Shown in pieces: positions 63,054-64,000 of a stretch of 64,000 bases of DNA. Origin of the DNA: Pelargonium cotyledonis (Eukaryota > Streptophyta > Magnoliopsida > Geraniales > Geraniaceae); the NCBI GenBank assembly GCA_036897625.1, contig JAYMTA010000004.1, positions 62,001 through 126,000 on the forward strand, in the 5' to 3' direction. The position numbers and the translations under genes are program-made. The notes beneath the pieces are model-generated. The model searched no databases. It saw only the letters and a list, made by a program, of their open reading frames with translations, and was not told the origin of the DNA. Position 1 is the first letter of the stretch. Each line of letters starts with the position of its first letter.

Positions 63054-63419
63054 TTTATTTATCCGGTATATTGGTCTTGCCATCAAAGAGTCTTATAAGA
63101 AATTAGGTTGATGATGGACGCCGGCTATATTGTTGTGCACATTCTTATGTTCCTAGTTCTTGTATATATTTTCTCTAATAGAAACAAAGACGAGGAATAG
63201 TCTTTCATTTATACCCTTAGACAGAGAATATCCTTAGATAGCAAGAAGGGGTGCAATTAAAGGATATTAAAATAGGTTAGCCGTACGGTACCCCCGGTAT
63301 ACGGCTGGATTGAATCAAAGATTAATAATCTAAAATCTTTTACCCGTTGTTAAGAGCATCACTTAACCATCACAATTCCAAAATAGGGCATTTTCTGAGT
63401 AATACCATGATCAGGCCCT
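63054..63419. other. No gene seen
   Basis: Spacer. A minus-strand ATGGTTAAGTGATGC near 63365 resembles a class II D-arm, but no T-arm follows in place. Confidence 0.5.
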
Positions 63420-63840
63420 TCCAAATTCCTCACAAGTAGCGACCCCAACTTAGGAGCTAGACTCTTACTCTTGACAACACTCCTAGCTAAAGCCTTAGTT
63501 TATAGACTTTTTACTTCATTCTTTACTTAAACTAGACTAGAAACAAAACAAATTCTTTTAGCTTCCGTTCTACATACTAAAGTCCTTATACCAGAAACTC
63601 ATTACCTTTAACCAAAATATACAAGTCAGCACCAAGCCAAAACTATCACTGGACTTCATTTACTGAAAATTTCTTAGCTTTCTTTAGTTTCAATTCCTTT
63701 ATTCCCTAACCTCTTAAACTCTCTATAACTAAAAAGTGAGGAACACAAATAACAACTCTCTTAGTTCTTTATCTCTTCCTGATTCATTTATAGAGTAGAC
63801 CTTATATCCTATATAACAAGGAATCTACAATCAATACCGA
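63420..63840. other. C-rich, G-poor strand island
   Basis: Lines of 60 bases here carry 13-15 C and only 3-5 G on the + strand. No frame of note. The block resembles 46180-46560 in bias but not, by eye, in sequence. The last 160 bases of the window lose the bias. Confidence 0.6.
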
Positions 63841-64000
63841 AAAGGGCCTCTTTTCAAGCGTAAAAAGTCATTCAAAAGTACTTATTTTCTGTCCATTTTT
63901 CCCTTGCTTTTTCTCCTAATAAGAAAAGAGAGGTCTAGGTAGGCTTAAAAAAGCTATAAGTTATCGTCCAAGAGTAAGGTACAGAGCTAGAGTGTAGGTA

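Noticed and set aside
63305-63380. Possible class II tRNA on the minus strand
   Set aside because: D-arm-like ATGGTTAAG is present but the T-arm position reads TTTGATTCAATCC with poor stem and no variable arm.
1-64000. Retroelements, virus-like elements, insertion sequences or LINEs
   Set aside because: No reverse transcriptase, integrase or transposase motif, no long terminal or inverted repeats and no target-site duplications could be recognised by eye.

Overview
This window is an A+T-rich stretch (about two thirds A+T by eye) with no protein gene that I recognise. No reading frame reaches a length that needs selection to explain it. With stop codons at about 7% per codon, six random frames over 64 kb should give a longest open run of about 120 codons, and the longest ATG frame here is 130 codons. 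I see no rRNA operon, transposon, virus-like element, CRISPR array or operon structure. The rest of the annotation should be read against that negative result.

The one recurrent, interpretable signal is a scatter of tRNA-like relics on both strands. Several resemble bacterial or mitochondrial-type tRNAs, as I remember them, closely enough to name: tRNA-Gln (380-452, 48914-48939, 60091-60162), tRNA-Lys UUU (12763-12835, 27768-27835, 62981-63053, perhaps 57777-57838), a tRNA-Lys CUU-like group (20180-20250, 22715-22785, 43384-43450, 60880-60945), tRNA-Asn (26724-26795), tRNA-Met-like (29256-29315) and a Lys/Pro-like hybrid (50930-51001). They keep the D-arm and T-arm consensus, which are also the A and B boxes of RNA polymerase III promoters. 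Most have lost complementarity in the anticodon or acceptor stems, so I call them pseudogenes. A short stretch at 47376-47450 recalls the region around the sarcin-ricin loop of 23S rRNA.

The most natural reading is a long spacer from an expanded organellar genome, probably mitochondrial, littered with decayed tRNA genes. Two alternatives stay open. One is a nuclear region with tRNA-derived short elements. The other is a sequence that is not a natural genome segment, because conserved words survive while the pairing that should maintain them does not. I cannot assign an organism.

Layout: 1-12.5 kb holds one tRNA-Gln relic, a T-rich TTGTAT-repeat patch near 6.1 kb and three same-strand short frames at 7.6-8.6 kb. 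From 12.5 to 30 kb is the densest tRNA-relic zone. From 30 to 43 kb is mostly featureless, with a GC-rich cluster at 31.95-32.05 kb and a block of different texture at 38.6-39.8 kb. From 43 to 52 kb there are more relics, a strand-composition switch near 46 kb, the rRNA-like scrap and a 14-bp tandem repeat. From 52 to 60 kb is mostly featureless. From 60 to 64 kb there are three more relics, including the two best preserved (Gln and Lys), and a C-rich, G-poor island at the end.
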